A stretch of 64,000 bases of DNA. It comes from Myxococcales bacterium. GTDB lineage: Bacteria; Myxococcota_A; Polyangia; Fen-1088. Within the stretch, counting starts at the first letter, position 1. Every line of letters begins with the position of its first letter. Where the stretch lies: positions 1-64,000 of the forward strand of contig JANXXE010000143.1 in NCBI GenBank assembly GCA_025350815.1, given 5' to 3'. Below, piece after piece: positions 23,880 to 31,695 of the stretch. Position numbers and translations under genes: made by a program. A model generated the notes under the pieces. It saw nothing but the letters and a program-made list of their open reading frames with translations. It was not told the origin of the DNA and searched no databases.

Positions 23880-24857
23880 TCAGTGGGCGCGGATGCGATC
23901 CATGACCCACCCCGTGCGCGCGGCGCTGGTGCCCGTGCTGGGGCAAGAGCCGCGGCCCGTCAGCGCACCCACGATGCTGGTGATCAGGGGCTCTTGCACG
24001 TGCGGCGGATTGGGGATGAAGCTGGTCGTCGTTTGGCCGTCGATGGTGATCTCGTGCGGGATATCCGCGAAGGTGGAGAAGGCGATAAGGCCGCGGCTGC
24101 CGATGATTTCCGTTCGGTCGGCACGATCCCCGGCGGCGAAACACCACGAACCCGTCCCGAGGGCGCCGGACTTGAATCGAAACTGGCCAACGACGATGTC
24201 CTCGGCGTCGTACAGCCCGGCCTGGTTCGCTGTCACGCCGTGCGCATCGTTGATGGGGCCCAAGAAGAAATCGAGCAGGTCCAGCGTGTGGCTGGCCAGA
24301 TCCATGAACAGGCCGCCGCCCGCGATTGCCGGAATCACCCGCCAGGGCAGGTTGGCGTGGTCGGCGTGTGCGGGTGCGGGCGGCTGGCGCAATGACACAG
24401 TCACGGCGCGAATGTCGCCAATCGCCCCGGCTGACAGCAGCCGAGCGATCTCCTGGAAACGCGGCAGCGCCCGGCGGTAGTAGGCCACGAACAGCGGTAC
24501 GCGCGCGCGTTCGGCCGCGGTGATCATCTCCAGACAATCGGCGTGGCTGGTGGCCATGGGCTTTTCCACGTAGACGGGCTTGCCGGCCCCTGCGGCCAAC
24601 ACCGCGTATGTCTTGTGCGATGACGGGGGCGTCGCGATGTAAATGGCGTCGACGTCGGGATCGCCGACCAGCGCGGCTGCGTCGTCGTGAACACGCGGCA
24701 CATTGTGACGGTGGGCGTAGTCTTGCGCGCGGACGCGACTGCGCGACGTGACCGCGACCAGGGACGAATGCGGGGGACGCGCAAAAGCTGGACCGCTTTT
24801 GACTTCGGTCACCTCGCCGCAGCCAATCATTCCCCAGCGAATGGTTGCGGGTGCCAC
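23880..24857 (-). CDS. Gfo/Idh/MocA family oxidoreductase
   Basis: 325 residues from GTG 24857; the ORF's 110-codon upstream extension is the shadow of the previous gene. An NAD(P) Rossmann fold starts IRWGMIGCGEVTEVKSG, with VDAIYIATPPSSHKTYA and the family hallmark GKPVYVEKPMATSHADCLEM. The second domain contains PWRVIPAIAGGGLFMDLASHTLDLLDFFLG, where the GG..D..H segment holds the usual catalytic Asp and His. It is a probable sugar or inositol-type dehydrogenase with unknown substrate. It begins five bases after the preceding orphan gene. Confidence 0.9.
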   Translation of the reverse strand: MAPATIRWGMIGCGEVTEVKSGPAFARPPHSSLVAVTSRSRVRAQDYAHRHNVPRVHDDAAALVGDPDVDAIYIATPPSSHKTYAVLAAGAGKPVYVEKPMATSHADCLEMITAAERARVPLFVAYYRRALPRFQEIARLLSAGAIGDIRAVTVSLRQPPAPAHADHANLPWRVIPAIAGGGLFMDLASHTLDLLDFFLGPINDAHGVTANQAGLYDAEDIVVGQFRFKSGALGTGSWCFAAGDRADRTEIIGSRGLIAFSTFADIPHEITIDGQTTTSFIPNPPHVQEPLITSIVGALTGRGSCPSTGTSAARTGWVMDRIRAH

Positions 24858-24862
24858 GGGCC

Positions 24863-25288
24863 CTATCCGATCTTGAAGGTCGATCGCAGCAGCGCCTCGA
24901 CGTCGTCGTCGCTGTCCGTGCCGGCCGCGCTGATTCGTGCGGAGGCATTCGCCCCGTTGCCCCAGGGCCACCACAGACAGTATGCAAAGGCGCCCGCGTG
25001 TAAGACGCCGAGGTCGGCCGTGAACATTTTCTGATCTCCGCGCAGCCCGCCTGTCCCGCGCACCAGCTCGCGAACTGCGTCCGGGGCCTTCGTCAACGTC
25101 GGCGCTGTCCAGACAGTGGGCATCGCGGTGGCGGCGGCGGCGCGCGCTACGGGATCGTGTGTCTTGCTGACCGTCGACAGCGCGCATTCGAAACGTTCAT
25201 CCCAGGTCCACGTGCCGGCCGGCCACGCCGCTCGTATGCGGCTGAAGAGATCCGTTAGGGGTTGCCACCGCGCGTCGCCTGAAGCCAT
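24863..25288 (-). CDS. hypothetical protein, 141 aa
   Basis: Not recognised. It starts MASGDARWQPLTDLFSRIRAAWPAGTWTWDERFECALSTV and ends DVEALLRSTFKIG. Trp-rich, soluble, without signal or membrane segments. It lies five bases before the oxidoreductase and 94 bases from the divergent LigD-type gene, so it heads the minus-strand run that includes the oxidoreductase and possibly the helicase-nuclease pair. No function is proposed. Confidence 0.6.
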   Translation of the reverse strand: MASGDARWQPLTDLFSRIRAAWPAGTWTWDERFECALSTVSKTHDPVARAAAATAMPTVWTAPTLTKAPDAVRELVRGTGGLRGDQKMFTADLGVLHAGAFAYCLWWPWGNGANASARISAAGTDSDDDVEALLRSTFKIG

Positions 25289-25382
25289 GGGTCCATATTA
25301 CTTTACTACCCCGGGGGGGCGGGCGAAATGCGGACATCGCCCTGCAGTCGTTTTTGGCGGCCGGTCGTCTTATCGTAGACCC

Positions 25383-26093
25383 GTGACCCTCGACACCTAC
25401 CGCAAGAAGCGGCGCTTTTCTGTTACCACCGAGCCCCAGGGCACGACGGCCGGCGGTGCGCGCAAGACGAAGGCCCTGGCGTTCGTGGTGCAGAAGCACC
25501 GGGCGACGGCGTTGCACTATGACGTGCGGCTGGAATGGGGTGGGGTGATGCTGTCGTGGGCGGTGCCGAAGGGCCCCTGTTACGACCCGACCGTCAAACG
25601 CCTGGCCATGCAGGTCGAGGACCATCCAATCGAATACAACAAGTTCGAGGGCATCATCCCCGAGGGTGAGTACGGCGGCGGCACCGTGATGATCTGGGAC
25701 CATGGTTCCTGGACGCCCGAATCCCCCGATGCGGACGCCGCGCTGAAGAAGGGGGATCTCAAACTAACCTTCCACGGCAAGAAGCTGCGGGGATCCTGGG
25801 TGCTGGTGCGCACGCGTGGGCGCCCCGGCGACGGCAAGCCTGCGTGGTTGATGATCAAACACCGCGACCAGTGGGCCAGCACCGAGGACGTGACGGAACT
25901 GGCGCCGCGGTCAGTGGTGTCCAATCGCCTGCTGATCGAGATCGCCCGCGACGAAGGCGGCGATATGCGCAAGGCGGCCGACGGGGATCCGCGCGCGTTG
26001 CTGCAGGAGATCCTCAAAAACCCCGCGTTGCTGGCGCCGCCGAAGCTGCGGCACAAGAAGGCGGTCTGGCGCTCGAAGAAGGCCGTGTCGTAG
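25383..26093 (+). CDS. stand-alone DNA ligase D 3'-phosphoesterase domain protein
   Basis: 236 residues from GTG 25383. The sequence covers the LigD phosphoesterase (PE) domain: FVVQKHRATALHYDVRLEW with the catalytic His and the DxR motif, LSWAVPKGP, VEDHPIEYNKFEGIIPEGEYGGGTVMIWDHG, and WVLVRTRG...WLMIKHRD. In LigD this domain trims 3'-phosphate and ribonucleotide ends in non-homologous end joining. Here the ligase and polymerase domains are absent; a basic tail (PPKLRHKKAVWRSKK) may bind DNA. No Ku gene is in the window. It sits near the XPB/Bax1-like pair, but on the other strand. Confidence 0.92.
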   Translation: MTLDTYRKKRRFSVTTEPQGTTAGGARKTKALAFVVQKHRATALHYDVRLEWGGVMLSWAVPKGPCYDPTVKRLAMQVEDHPIEYNKFEGIIPEGEYGGGTVMIWDHGSWTPESPDADAALKKGDLKLTFHGKKLRGSWVLVRTRGRPGDGKPAWLMIKHRDQWASTEDVTELAPRSVVSNRLLIEIARDEGGDMRKAADGDPRALLQEILKNPALLAPPKLRHKKAVWRSKKAVS

Positions 26094-26113
26094 CGGCGTG
26101 ACCGCCCGGCCCC

Positions 26114-26995
26114 CTAGTGTGGCCGCTCGCCGGCGGCCAGACGGGCAATGTCGGCCGGGGGCAGCGCGCGGCGGTACAGCAGGACCTCATCGATGATGCC
26201 CTCGAAGTTGTTGGACGCGGTGTCGCTGTTGTCGTCGATGTTGCCGCCGATGGTGAAAGCCGTGGTGTCCGCCGTCGTCGCTTCACCGAGGGTCACGACC
26301 CGGTCCTCGACCCCACCAACGAAAATCCGGCCCACCGTCCCGTCGTAGGTTGCAGCCACGTGTACCCAGACGCCTCTTGGCAACTGGCGCGCCAGGAAGC
26401 CCGCATTATTGAACACGACGATCAGGCCCGCCGGGGTGACGAACAGTGCGTAGTATTCGCCTGAGGACGCGCCGATCTGTCTGGCCAGGATGGTGCCGAA
26501 TTTCACCGAGGAATCGGCAGGATTGATCCAGGCCGCCATCGTGTACGCGTTCCTGATGCTGTTGATGCTGGTGGAGGGGGGGATTTGCACCCATCCCTTG
26601 CGCTCAAAACGTAGCCCCGTGCCAAAATGCCCTGGGGTCCAACTGGTCGTGGCGTCCATGTCGCGCAGGACGCCGGCGTTGGCGTTGGGCGAAGAATCCA
26701 GCGCAGTGCCACTGCCCGACCCGTCGTCCAACGCCCAGTGTCCGATGAGATCCAGGTCGAGGGACGAAGATCCAGGTGGCGTGGGGTTTGCGTCCCGAAT
26801 GTCCCCAGGGCCCGCGTCCGGCGGTGGCGTGGGGTTTGCGTCTCGAATGTTCGCAGGGCCCGCGTCCGGCGGAAAGGCCGCGGCGGCGTCGGACGTTGGT
26901 GTCGCCCCGTTTCGACCGGTAAACAGGGGGTTTGCCCTGTGGCACCCGGATATCGCCGCAAACGGCACGGCAAGAGACAGCATCCAGACACGCAC
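26114..26995 (-). CDS. LamG-domain lipoprotein
   Basis: 293 residues. The lipobox AISGC near residue 18 is followed by a linker with two 16-residue repeats (PDAGPANIRDANPTPP and PDAGPGDIRDANPTPP). The C-terminal 200 residues are a LamG/concanavalin A-like jelly roll: LIGHWALDDGSGSGTALDSS, YTMAAWINPADSS, WVHVAATYDGTVGRIFVGG and FEGIIDEVLLYRRALPPADI. It is probably a surface-exposed glycan- or protein-binding protein. It converges on the LigD-type gene. Confidence 0.88.
   Translation of the reverse strand: MRVWMLSLAVPFAAISGCHRANPLFTGRNGATPTSDAAAAFPPDAGPANIRDANPTPPPDAGPGDIRDANPTPPGSSSLDLDLIGHWALDDGSGSGTALDSSPNANAGVLRDMDATTSWTPGHFGTGLRFERKGWVQIPPSTSINSIRNAYTMAAWINPADSSVKFGTILARQIGASSGEYYALFVTPAGLIVVFNNAGFLARQLPRGVWVHVAATYDGTVGRIFVGGVEDRVVTLGEATTADTTAFTIGGNIDDNSDTASNNFEGIIDEVLLYRRALPPADIARLAAGERPH
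26775..26870. repeat. two tandem 48-bp units in the lipoprotein linker
   Basis: Units at 26775-26822 and 26823-26870 both begin ggtggcgtggggtttgcg and differ at a few positions. The 48-base length preserves the frame and encodes the repeated 16-residue linker. It probably arose by recent in-frame duplication and may vary in copy number between strains. Confidence 0.85.
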
Positions 26996-27067
26996 TCCGT
27001 AATCAGCATGCCAGACGGCGACGAAGGTGTCACAGATCGCGCCCGACGTCGTGTCGCCCGACGCGGG

Positions 27068-28096
27068 TTAAGGCCGCTGTCGACGCTTGCTGTGCTGGTC
27101 GAAGAAATCGAGAACCCGCGGCTCGGCCAAACCAACGACCGTGGTGTGGGTCGCACCAGCGATCTCAAGGAACTGGGGTGCATGGCCATGTTCCCGCAGC
27201 GCCTTTGCCATCTGTCGCGCCAGCGCCACGGTGCCCGGATCATCCTTTGAACCGACGATCACCATCAGCGCCTTGTCCTTGACCTTGTCGAAGGGGAAGC
27301 CATCGGGCCGCGTGCCGGCGGCGCTGATCGCCAGGCCGGCGAACCTGTCGGCGTATTTGGTGCCGATGTGCCAGCCCCCTGTCCCGCCCGCGGAATGCCC
27401 AAACAGGTAAACGCGCCCGCGGTCGACGGGATATTCCGTTTTGACCAGGTCGAAGACGTTAATCACGTCCTGCTCGCTTAGCGCGCCTTCGCGTTGTCGC
27501 GCAGGATCGTTGGATGCCGACGCGTTGTAGCCTGCGTTGGGGCGATAGCCCAGCGGACACACCACCAGCCAGTTGTGCGCCTCGGCCAGCCTGGCCAGCA
27601 TGCCGCCGTCGCGATCGAAGTAGAAATCGTGATCCCGGGTGTTTCCGTGTAGCACCAGCAGCATGCGCAGTTTCGCCCGGCCATCCCAGGCGGTCGGAAC
27701 GTACACGCGGTAGGGCATGATCTCGTTCGCGGTCTCGAAGAAATAATGCCGTTCGTGATCACCGGTCGCACGGAACAGGGGATCCTTGCCCTGCTCAAGC
27801 GCGTCGAGTAATCCAGCCGAAACGCGCACTTCCTTTGCAAAGTCGAAAGTCTGCGTGCCGTCTTCGCGCAAACCGAAGTCGTTGCTGCCGAGTTTGCGGC
27901 TGCCCTGCTTGATCAGTCTCGCCACATCGAAGGGCCAGCGCACGCTGGCCTTGGCGCTGTCGTGCCCCGGGATGCGGGCCAGGCGGCGCTCGACGGCGGC
28001 GCGCATGGCGATAACTTCATCGACCGTCTGTGCCCGTGCCGGTCCCGTGGCTGCGGCAAGAAGAACCAGGCACAGCCCGAGCGCGGCTAGTCGCAT
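27068..28096 (-). CDS. secreted alpha/beta-hydrolase, esterase/PHB-depolymerase type
   Basis: 342 residues starting at ATG 28096 with signal peptide MRLAALGLCLVLLAAATGPARA. The hydrolase core shows LRMLLVLHGNTRDHDFYF, WLVVCPLGYRPNAGYN, a nucleophile elbow VYLFGHSAGGTGGW (GxSxG), the acid-containing ALMVIVGSKDDPG and a catalytic-His region EIAGATHTTVVG. This is the layout of polyhydroxybutyrate depolymerase/feruloyl esterase-like enzymes. It overlaps the HAD gene by ten bases. The substrate is unknown. Confidence 0.85.
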   Translation of the reverse strand: MRLAALGLCLVLLAAATGPARAQTVDEVIAMRAAVERRLARIPGHDSAKASVRWPFDVARLIKQGSRKLGSNDFGLREDGTQTFDFAKEVRVSAGLLDALEQGKDPLFRATGDHERHYFFETANEIMPYRVYVPTAWDGRAKLRMLLVLHGNTRDHDFYFDRDGGMLARLAEAHNWLVVCPLGYRPNAGYNASASNDPARQREGALSEQDVINVFDLVKTEYPVDRGRVYLFGHSAGGTGGWHIGTKYADRFAGLAISAAGTRPDGFPFDKVKDKALMVIVGSKDDPGTVALARQMAKALREHGHAPQFLEIAGATHTTVVGLAEPRVLDFFDQHSKRRQRP

Positions 28097-28704
28097 CGAC
28101 CGTCTCGTCCAGCGGCGCGCGCGGCCAGAACCAGGCGTTCGACGTCCAGCCAGGACGTTGCCCGGGGCTCGGCCAGATCGAGATTGGTGGAATTGGAAAA
28201 TACGATGGTCGGGTGCCCATCGGCGCGCAGCGCGGCGATGTTGCTGGGCGAATCCTCGACGTATAGCTGGGCGCCGACGGCGGCCTTGTCCTTCATGAAG
28301 CACAGATCCCAGTAAGGGATCCCGTGGTAGTCGAGCCATTCGACCGTCTGGCTGACCGATTCCTGGTGGAAGTGCTTGATGTAGAGGCGGTGGGTGATGA
28401 TGCGGATTCGGATTCCCCGCTGCGACAGCCGCCGCAGCGCCGCCGCCGCCCCGGGCATAGGTTGCAATTGACGGAACAGGCTGCGCTGGGTGACCGCGAA
28501 GCGGTGCAAATCGTCGTAGGTCCCGACCGAGGCCAGCTTCCACTCGTCCAGTGCGTAGCTGGGGCTGGGTGTCAGGTCGTTCGCCGCAACGCCCAACCAT
28601 TCGGCGGCGATGGGGCGCAGCCCCGCGTAGAAATCAGCCACGACCCCATCGAGGTCAACACCCAGGACGAACATCGGTTCATCAACGTCGTCGGGCTGGG
28701 TCAT
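28087..28704 (-). CDS. HAD-family 5'-nucleotidase (NT5C type)
   Basis: 205 residues. HAD motif I is FVLGVDLDGVVADFYAG (nucleophile Asp and general acid Asp), motif II RIRIITHRL, then KDKAAVGAQLYVEDSPSNIAAL for motifs III/IV. The cap region carries RPIAAEWLGV, and the whole matches the 5'(3')-deoxyribonucleotidase/NT5C group, cytoplasmic phosphatases acting on nucleotides. It lies within a minus-strand run with envelope genes, and the mixture suggests a transcription unit without a shared pathway. Confidence 0.85.
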   Translation of the reverse strand: MTQPDDVDEPMFVLGVDLDGVVADFYAGLRPIAAEWLGVAANDLTPSPSYALDEWKLASVGTYDDLHRFAVTQRSLFRQLQPMPGAAAALRRLSQRGIRIRIITHRLYIKHFHQESVSQTVEWLDYHGIPYWDLCFMKDKAAVGAQLYVEDSPSNIAALRADGHPTIVFSNSTNLDLAEPRATSWLDVERLVLAARAAGRDGRCD

Positions 28705-28721
28705 GGCCGCAGTCTAATACG

Positions 28722-30002
28722 TCACGGCGCCCGCCGCTGGCAGCGCAGCCTGGCGTTCATGGCAGCGGGGGCCGCCATGGCGACGGCCGGTACAGCCCTG
28801 AATTCCGGGAGGGTGTCCCTCAACAGTGGATCCGGGCTGGCGACCAGAATGAGGTCGCGTCCCACGACATACGCTGTCCAGGGGCCCTGGCAGGCCAGCC
28901 TCGACGCCAACGCATGCGCCGCGTCCTCGTCGGCGAAACGCATCCGCCAGGTGACGAAGGGCTGGCCCGTTGCCTGGTCAAAATGGACGGAAAGGGCGTC
29001 ACCGGTGAGCGACCGGGCGAAGCGTGGCGCGTCTGTCAATTTCTGGCGGCTGAGAAAGTTTTCCAGAATCCAGGCGCCCAGCCGATCGATGCCGAAAAGG
29101 GCGAACCGTTGCGATAGGGCGGGTACGGCCACTGCGGCCAGGGATTCTTCGGGGGCGATTGGTCCGGCGGCGTCGGCCGCCGCCAGCACCTGGCGCGTCG
29201 ACAGGGGCGGCTGCTCGCGCAGGGCCGTGACGGCTGGCCAGCCCCCCGTGCGCCACGCCCCGGTAACCATCGATCCGCCAAAGGGGTAACGAAAGTGCAA
29301 GGGGGCCAGGGCGACCGGCAGTGGGGATCGGTAAGATTCCTGTCGCGAGGATTGCCGGTAGTCGGCGAACACCTGGTCCCAGTGGATGTCATCAGGCGCG
29401 GTGCCGAACAATCCCAGTCGCACGAGATCCTCCACAAGCGAGGCCTCGCCTTCGGCGATGGACGCCGTGGCCTGCGAACTGTCGAAGTCCGTCGCGAAGC
29501 GTGCGTCCCAGGACGTGAAATCAAGGGCCACGTCTTGCAGCCCATGCGTGAATTCGTGCGCCAGCATGGCCACCGCATACAGTGAATCCATCGGTTGGCC
29601 ATCGTCGATGATCGTGATGGCCTTGTCTTCGTTTGAGTACCACGCGCCCACCCACGCCGAGTCCTGTGCGGCCACCTCGGCCGGGGCGATGTTTGCGGGC
29701 GCCAGTTTCAACAGGGCGAGGGCCGCGTTCCATTGTGCCCCCACCTGTGCGCGGGAATCGTCCGTGGCGGCGTCGTGGGCCGCAGCGATCATATAGGCCT
29801 GGCGTGTGATGACTTTGACCGGGATCTCGGCGGCGGGCACGCCGCGCAGGCAGGCGGTGGCCTGGAAGGTGTCCTGCTGGCAGGGGACATCGCGGATGTC
29901 GCAGACGCGCAGGCCGCAAGGGGGCGGCGCTTCGCAAGCGGCCATCAGCAGGACAACGACAGCCGTAGATCCCAGGCGCGAGGCAGTCACTGCCGTTTTC
30001 AT
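28722..30002 (-). CDS. lipoprotein with HExxH metalloprotease-like motif
   Basis: 426 residues. Lipobox LMAAC near residue 23 is followed by a Cys-rich start (CGLRVCDIRDVPCQQ). MLAHEFTHGLQDV contains HExxH for zinc and the general base; AEGEASLVED, about 45 residues later, offers a third ligand as in gluzincins. The rest is helical with no known domain. It may be a surface zinc peptidase or a degenerate relative. The ATG overlaps the stop of the outer-membrane protein gene upstream (ATGA). Confidence 0.75.
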   Translation of the reverse strand: MKTAVTASRLGSTAVVVLLMAACEAPPPCGLRVCDIRDVPCQQDTFQATACLRGVPAAEIPVKVITRQAYMIAAAHDAATDDSRAQVGAQWNAALALLKLAPANIAPAEVAAQDSAWVGAWYSNEDKAITIIDDGQPMDSLYAVAMLAHEFTHGLQDVALDFTSWDARFATDFDSSQATASIAEGEASLVEDLVRLGLFGTAPDDIHWDQVFADYRQSSRQESYRSPLPVALAPLHFRYPFGGSMVTGAWRTGGWPAVTALREQPPLSTRQVLAAADAAGPIAPEESLAAVAVPALSQRFALFGIDRLGAWILENFLSRQKLTDAPRFARSLTGDALSVHFDQATGQPFVTWRMRFADEDAAHALASRLACQGPWTAYVVGRDLILVASPDPLLRDTLPEFRAVPAVAMAAPAAMNARLRCQRRAP

Positions 30003-30589
30003 CGCAGTTTCCAGCCCAGGCCGATGCTGACCGTCGGGATCGGTCGTCGTTCTGATGCGGGCAGGTTGGTCTGCAGCGGATAGCCGTAGCCGGCCTGGGC
30101 GCGAAACAAAAAACCGCCTTCAGAGACGAATTCGTAACCGAAGTTGGCCATCAGGCCATAAGTGTTGTGGGTCGCGACCCAGGACGTGTGCAAATACAGG
30201 GATTCTGCCGCCAGGGTCCCGTAAGCGGCGTCGGCGACGATCCGGTGCCGACTGCCGAATACCCCTGTCAGTCCAACAGTTACACCCGGCGGCGCCTGGG
30301 GTCTGGCCTTGTCATCGGGCACGATGCCCATGCCGCCCCCGAAGTGGGGCACCAACGAGATTGGCACGGTGGGCAAGCGGAAGTAGTAGCCAAGTTGCGC
30401 CCCGGCCAGCCCGTAGTCGTTACCGATGCCCACGGACAGTGCGGGGCCGCTGGTCTCGCTGCGTCTGGACGTGATCACACCGTCCGTCGCGCGGGCCGCG
30501 GCGGGCCACCCCACGAGCGCCCAGACGCAGGCGACCAGTACCGGTGGCAGGGGGCGTCGATTCGGGGTCTTGGTAGTGAGAGATGTCAT
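29999..30589 (-). CDS. predicted outer-membrane beta-barrel protein
   Basis: 196 residues with an N-terminal signal (VLVACVWALVGWPAAARA). The mature protein alternates polar and hydrophobic residues with Gly and aromatics (GLAGAQLGYYFRL, HRIVADAAYGTLA, GYEFVSEGGFLFRAQAGYGY) and ends on PTVSIGLGWKLR, a typical barrel C-terminal strand. Family not recognised. It is the first gene of the minus-strand run that continues with the HExxH lipoprotein. Confidence 0.7.
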   Translation of the reverse strand: MTSLTTKTPNRRPLPPVLVACVWALVGWPAAARATDGVITSRRSETSGPALSVGIGNDYGLAGAQLGYYFRLPTVPISLVPHFGGGMGIVPDDKARPQAPPGVTVGLTGVFGSRHRIVADAAYGTLAAESLYLHTSWVATHNTYGLMANFGYEFVSEGGFLFRAQAGYGYPLQTNLPASERRPIPTVSIGLGWKLR

Positions 30590-30646
30590 GATGGCGGGGG
30601 TATCGGCGCGTGCGCCGCCGGGTTGCTGGTAGGCTGCGTATGCTTC

Positions 30647-31636
30647 ATGGGACGCGGGTTGGTTTTCTGGGCCTTGGTTTCACTGGCGGGCTGCGGAAGC
30701 GAGCCGCAGGTGCGTCCGGTGTCGCCCCCGCCAAAACGAAGCGAAAGACCGCCCGCCCTCACGTCTGTCCCGCCGCCCGCCGCACTTGTCCCTCCGCCTC
30801 TGCCCGTGCGGCCTTCACCCGGCTCCGCCCTGTCGGCGTCAGACGTCGAGACGAAGCACCTGTCCGAAAAGGAATGGACCGAGGGCATGCGCCAGACCGT
30901 TGCGCAGCGCTGGAAGGTTGAACCGAGCGCCCTTCGCCTGTCCCAGTCGCAGACGCAGGTCGCGTTCGTGCAAGCCCCGGTCGCCACTGCAAGGGCGAAG
31001 TCCCGGGTGCGGGCGATCCCGGGTCCCTACACCATCATGGTCGTCGACAACCAGGGCCACCAGCAGGCGCGCTTTCGCCCCGTGCAGGCCCCGCGGATGC
31101 ACGAGCCGCCGAAGGATCTGCAATTTCTGGGCGACGATCGACTGGTGTACGAGGTGGCAGTGCACCCCCCGGGCGCGGCGGCCGCCAAAGGATCAGCGCC
31201 CGGGCGCCTGTTCGTGATTCAGCCCGTGCGTGGCCGCAGCCGCGTCGTGCGTTGTGTGGGCGGGCGGTTCGCGCTGTCCGCCAGCCACATCGCTTTCATC
31301 GGCGGCCAGCCGGGCAAGCAATTCGTGGCCGTCGACGGTCAGCAGGTGTATCCACGGCAGCGCACCCGAACCGGTATCGTCAGCGAGTTGGCCTGGTCGA
31401 GCAATGGCATGGCGCTGGCGTTCCTGGAGGCACGGCCGGAGGCGGGTGGGCAAACCCACCTGGTCCTGCTGGCCGATGTGGGCAATGCGACGGGTGATAC
31501 GACCTGGGATCTGCCGCCGGCTGCCGTGCTGGATGGCTTGCACGTGTTCTGGGCGGACGCGCAGAAATTGGTGGTGGGCAAGAGCCTGGCGCGGCCGGTC
31601 TTCGCCACATCCTTCCAGGTCGAGCGTCCCCAATAA
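30647..31636 (+). CDS. hypothetical lipoprotein, possible beta-propeller
   Basis: 329 residues; ATG 30647 places the lipobox SLAGC at about residue 15, then a long Pro-rich linker. The mature part has repeated short beta units (YTIMVVDNQGHQQARFRPVQ, LQFLGDDRLVYEVAV, FALSASHIAFIGG, SELAWSSNGMALAFLEA, LHVFWADAQKLVVGKSL), similar to WD40/TolB-like propellers. No catalytic motif is seen. It is divergent from the outer-membrane protein gene and stops next to the strong terminator shared with amt. Confidence 0.7.
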   Translation: MGRGLVFWALVSLAGCGSEPQVRPVSPPPKRSERPPALTSVPPPAALVPPPLPVRPSPGSALSASDVETKHLSEKEWTEGMRQTVAQRWKVEPSALRLSQSQTQVAFVQAPVATARAKSRVRAIPGPYTIMVVDNQGHQQARFRPVQAPRMHEPPKDLQFLGDDRLVYEVAVHPPGAAAAKGSAPGRLFVIQPVRGRSRVVRCVGGRFALSASHIAFIGGQPGKQFVAVDGQQVYPRQRTRTGIVSELAWSSNGMALAFLEARPEAGGQTHLVLLADVGNATGDTTWDLPPAAVLDGLHVFWADAQKLVVGKSLARPVFATSFQVERPQ

Positions 31637-31667
31637 AAAACGAGGACCGGGGGTTAGCCGGTCCTCG
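31635..31667 (-). terminator. Rho-independent terminator of the ammonium transporter gene
   Basis: CGAGGACCGG (31641-31650) and CCGGTCCTCG (31658-31667) make a perfect 10-bp stem with a seven-base loop. Read on the minus strand it is followed by TTTTTT (31640-31635), 28 bases beyond the amt stop. It probably also helps end the plus-strand lipoprotein transcript. Confidence 0.92.
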
Positions 31668-31695
31668 CCAATCGGTCTATCGAATCGCTGCGGGT

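Noticed and set aside
22785-24395. 536-codon plus-strand ORF opposite helicase and oxidoreductase
   Set aside because: It spans two well-defined minus-strand genes and their gap; composition is Arg/Gly/Gln-rich with no domain.
25116-25382. N-terminal extension of the LigD phosphoesterase frame
   Set aside because: It overlaps the divergent orphan gene and the extra 89 residues do not resemble the family; GTG 25383 gives the normal start.
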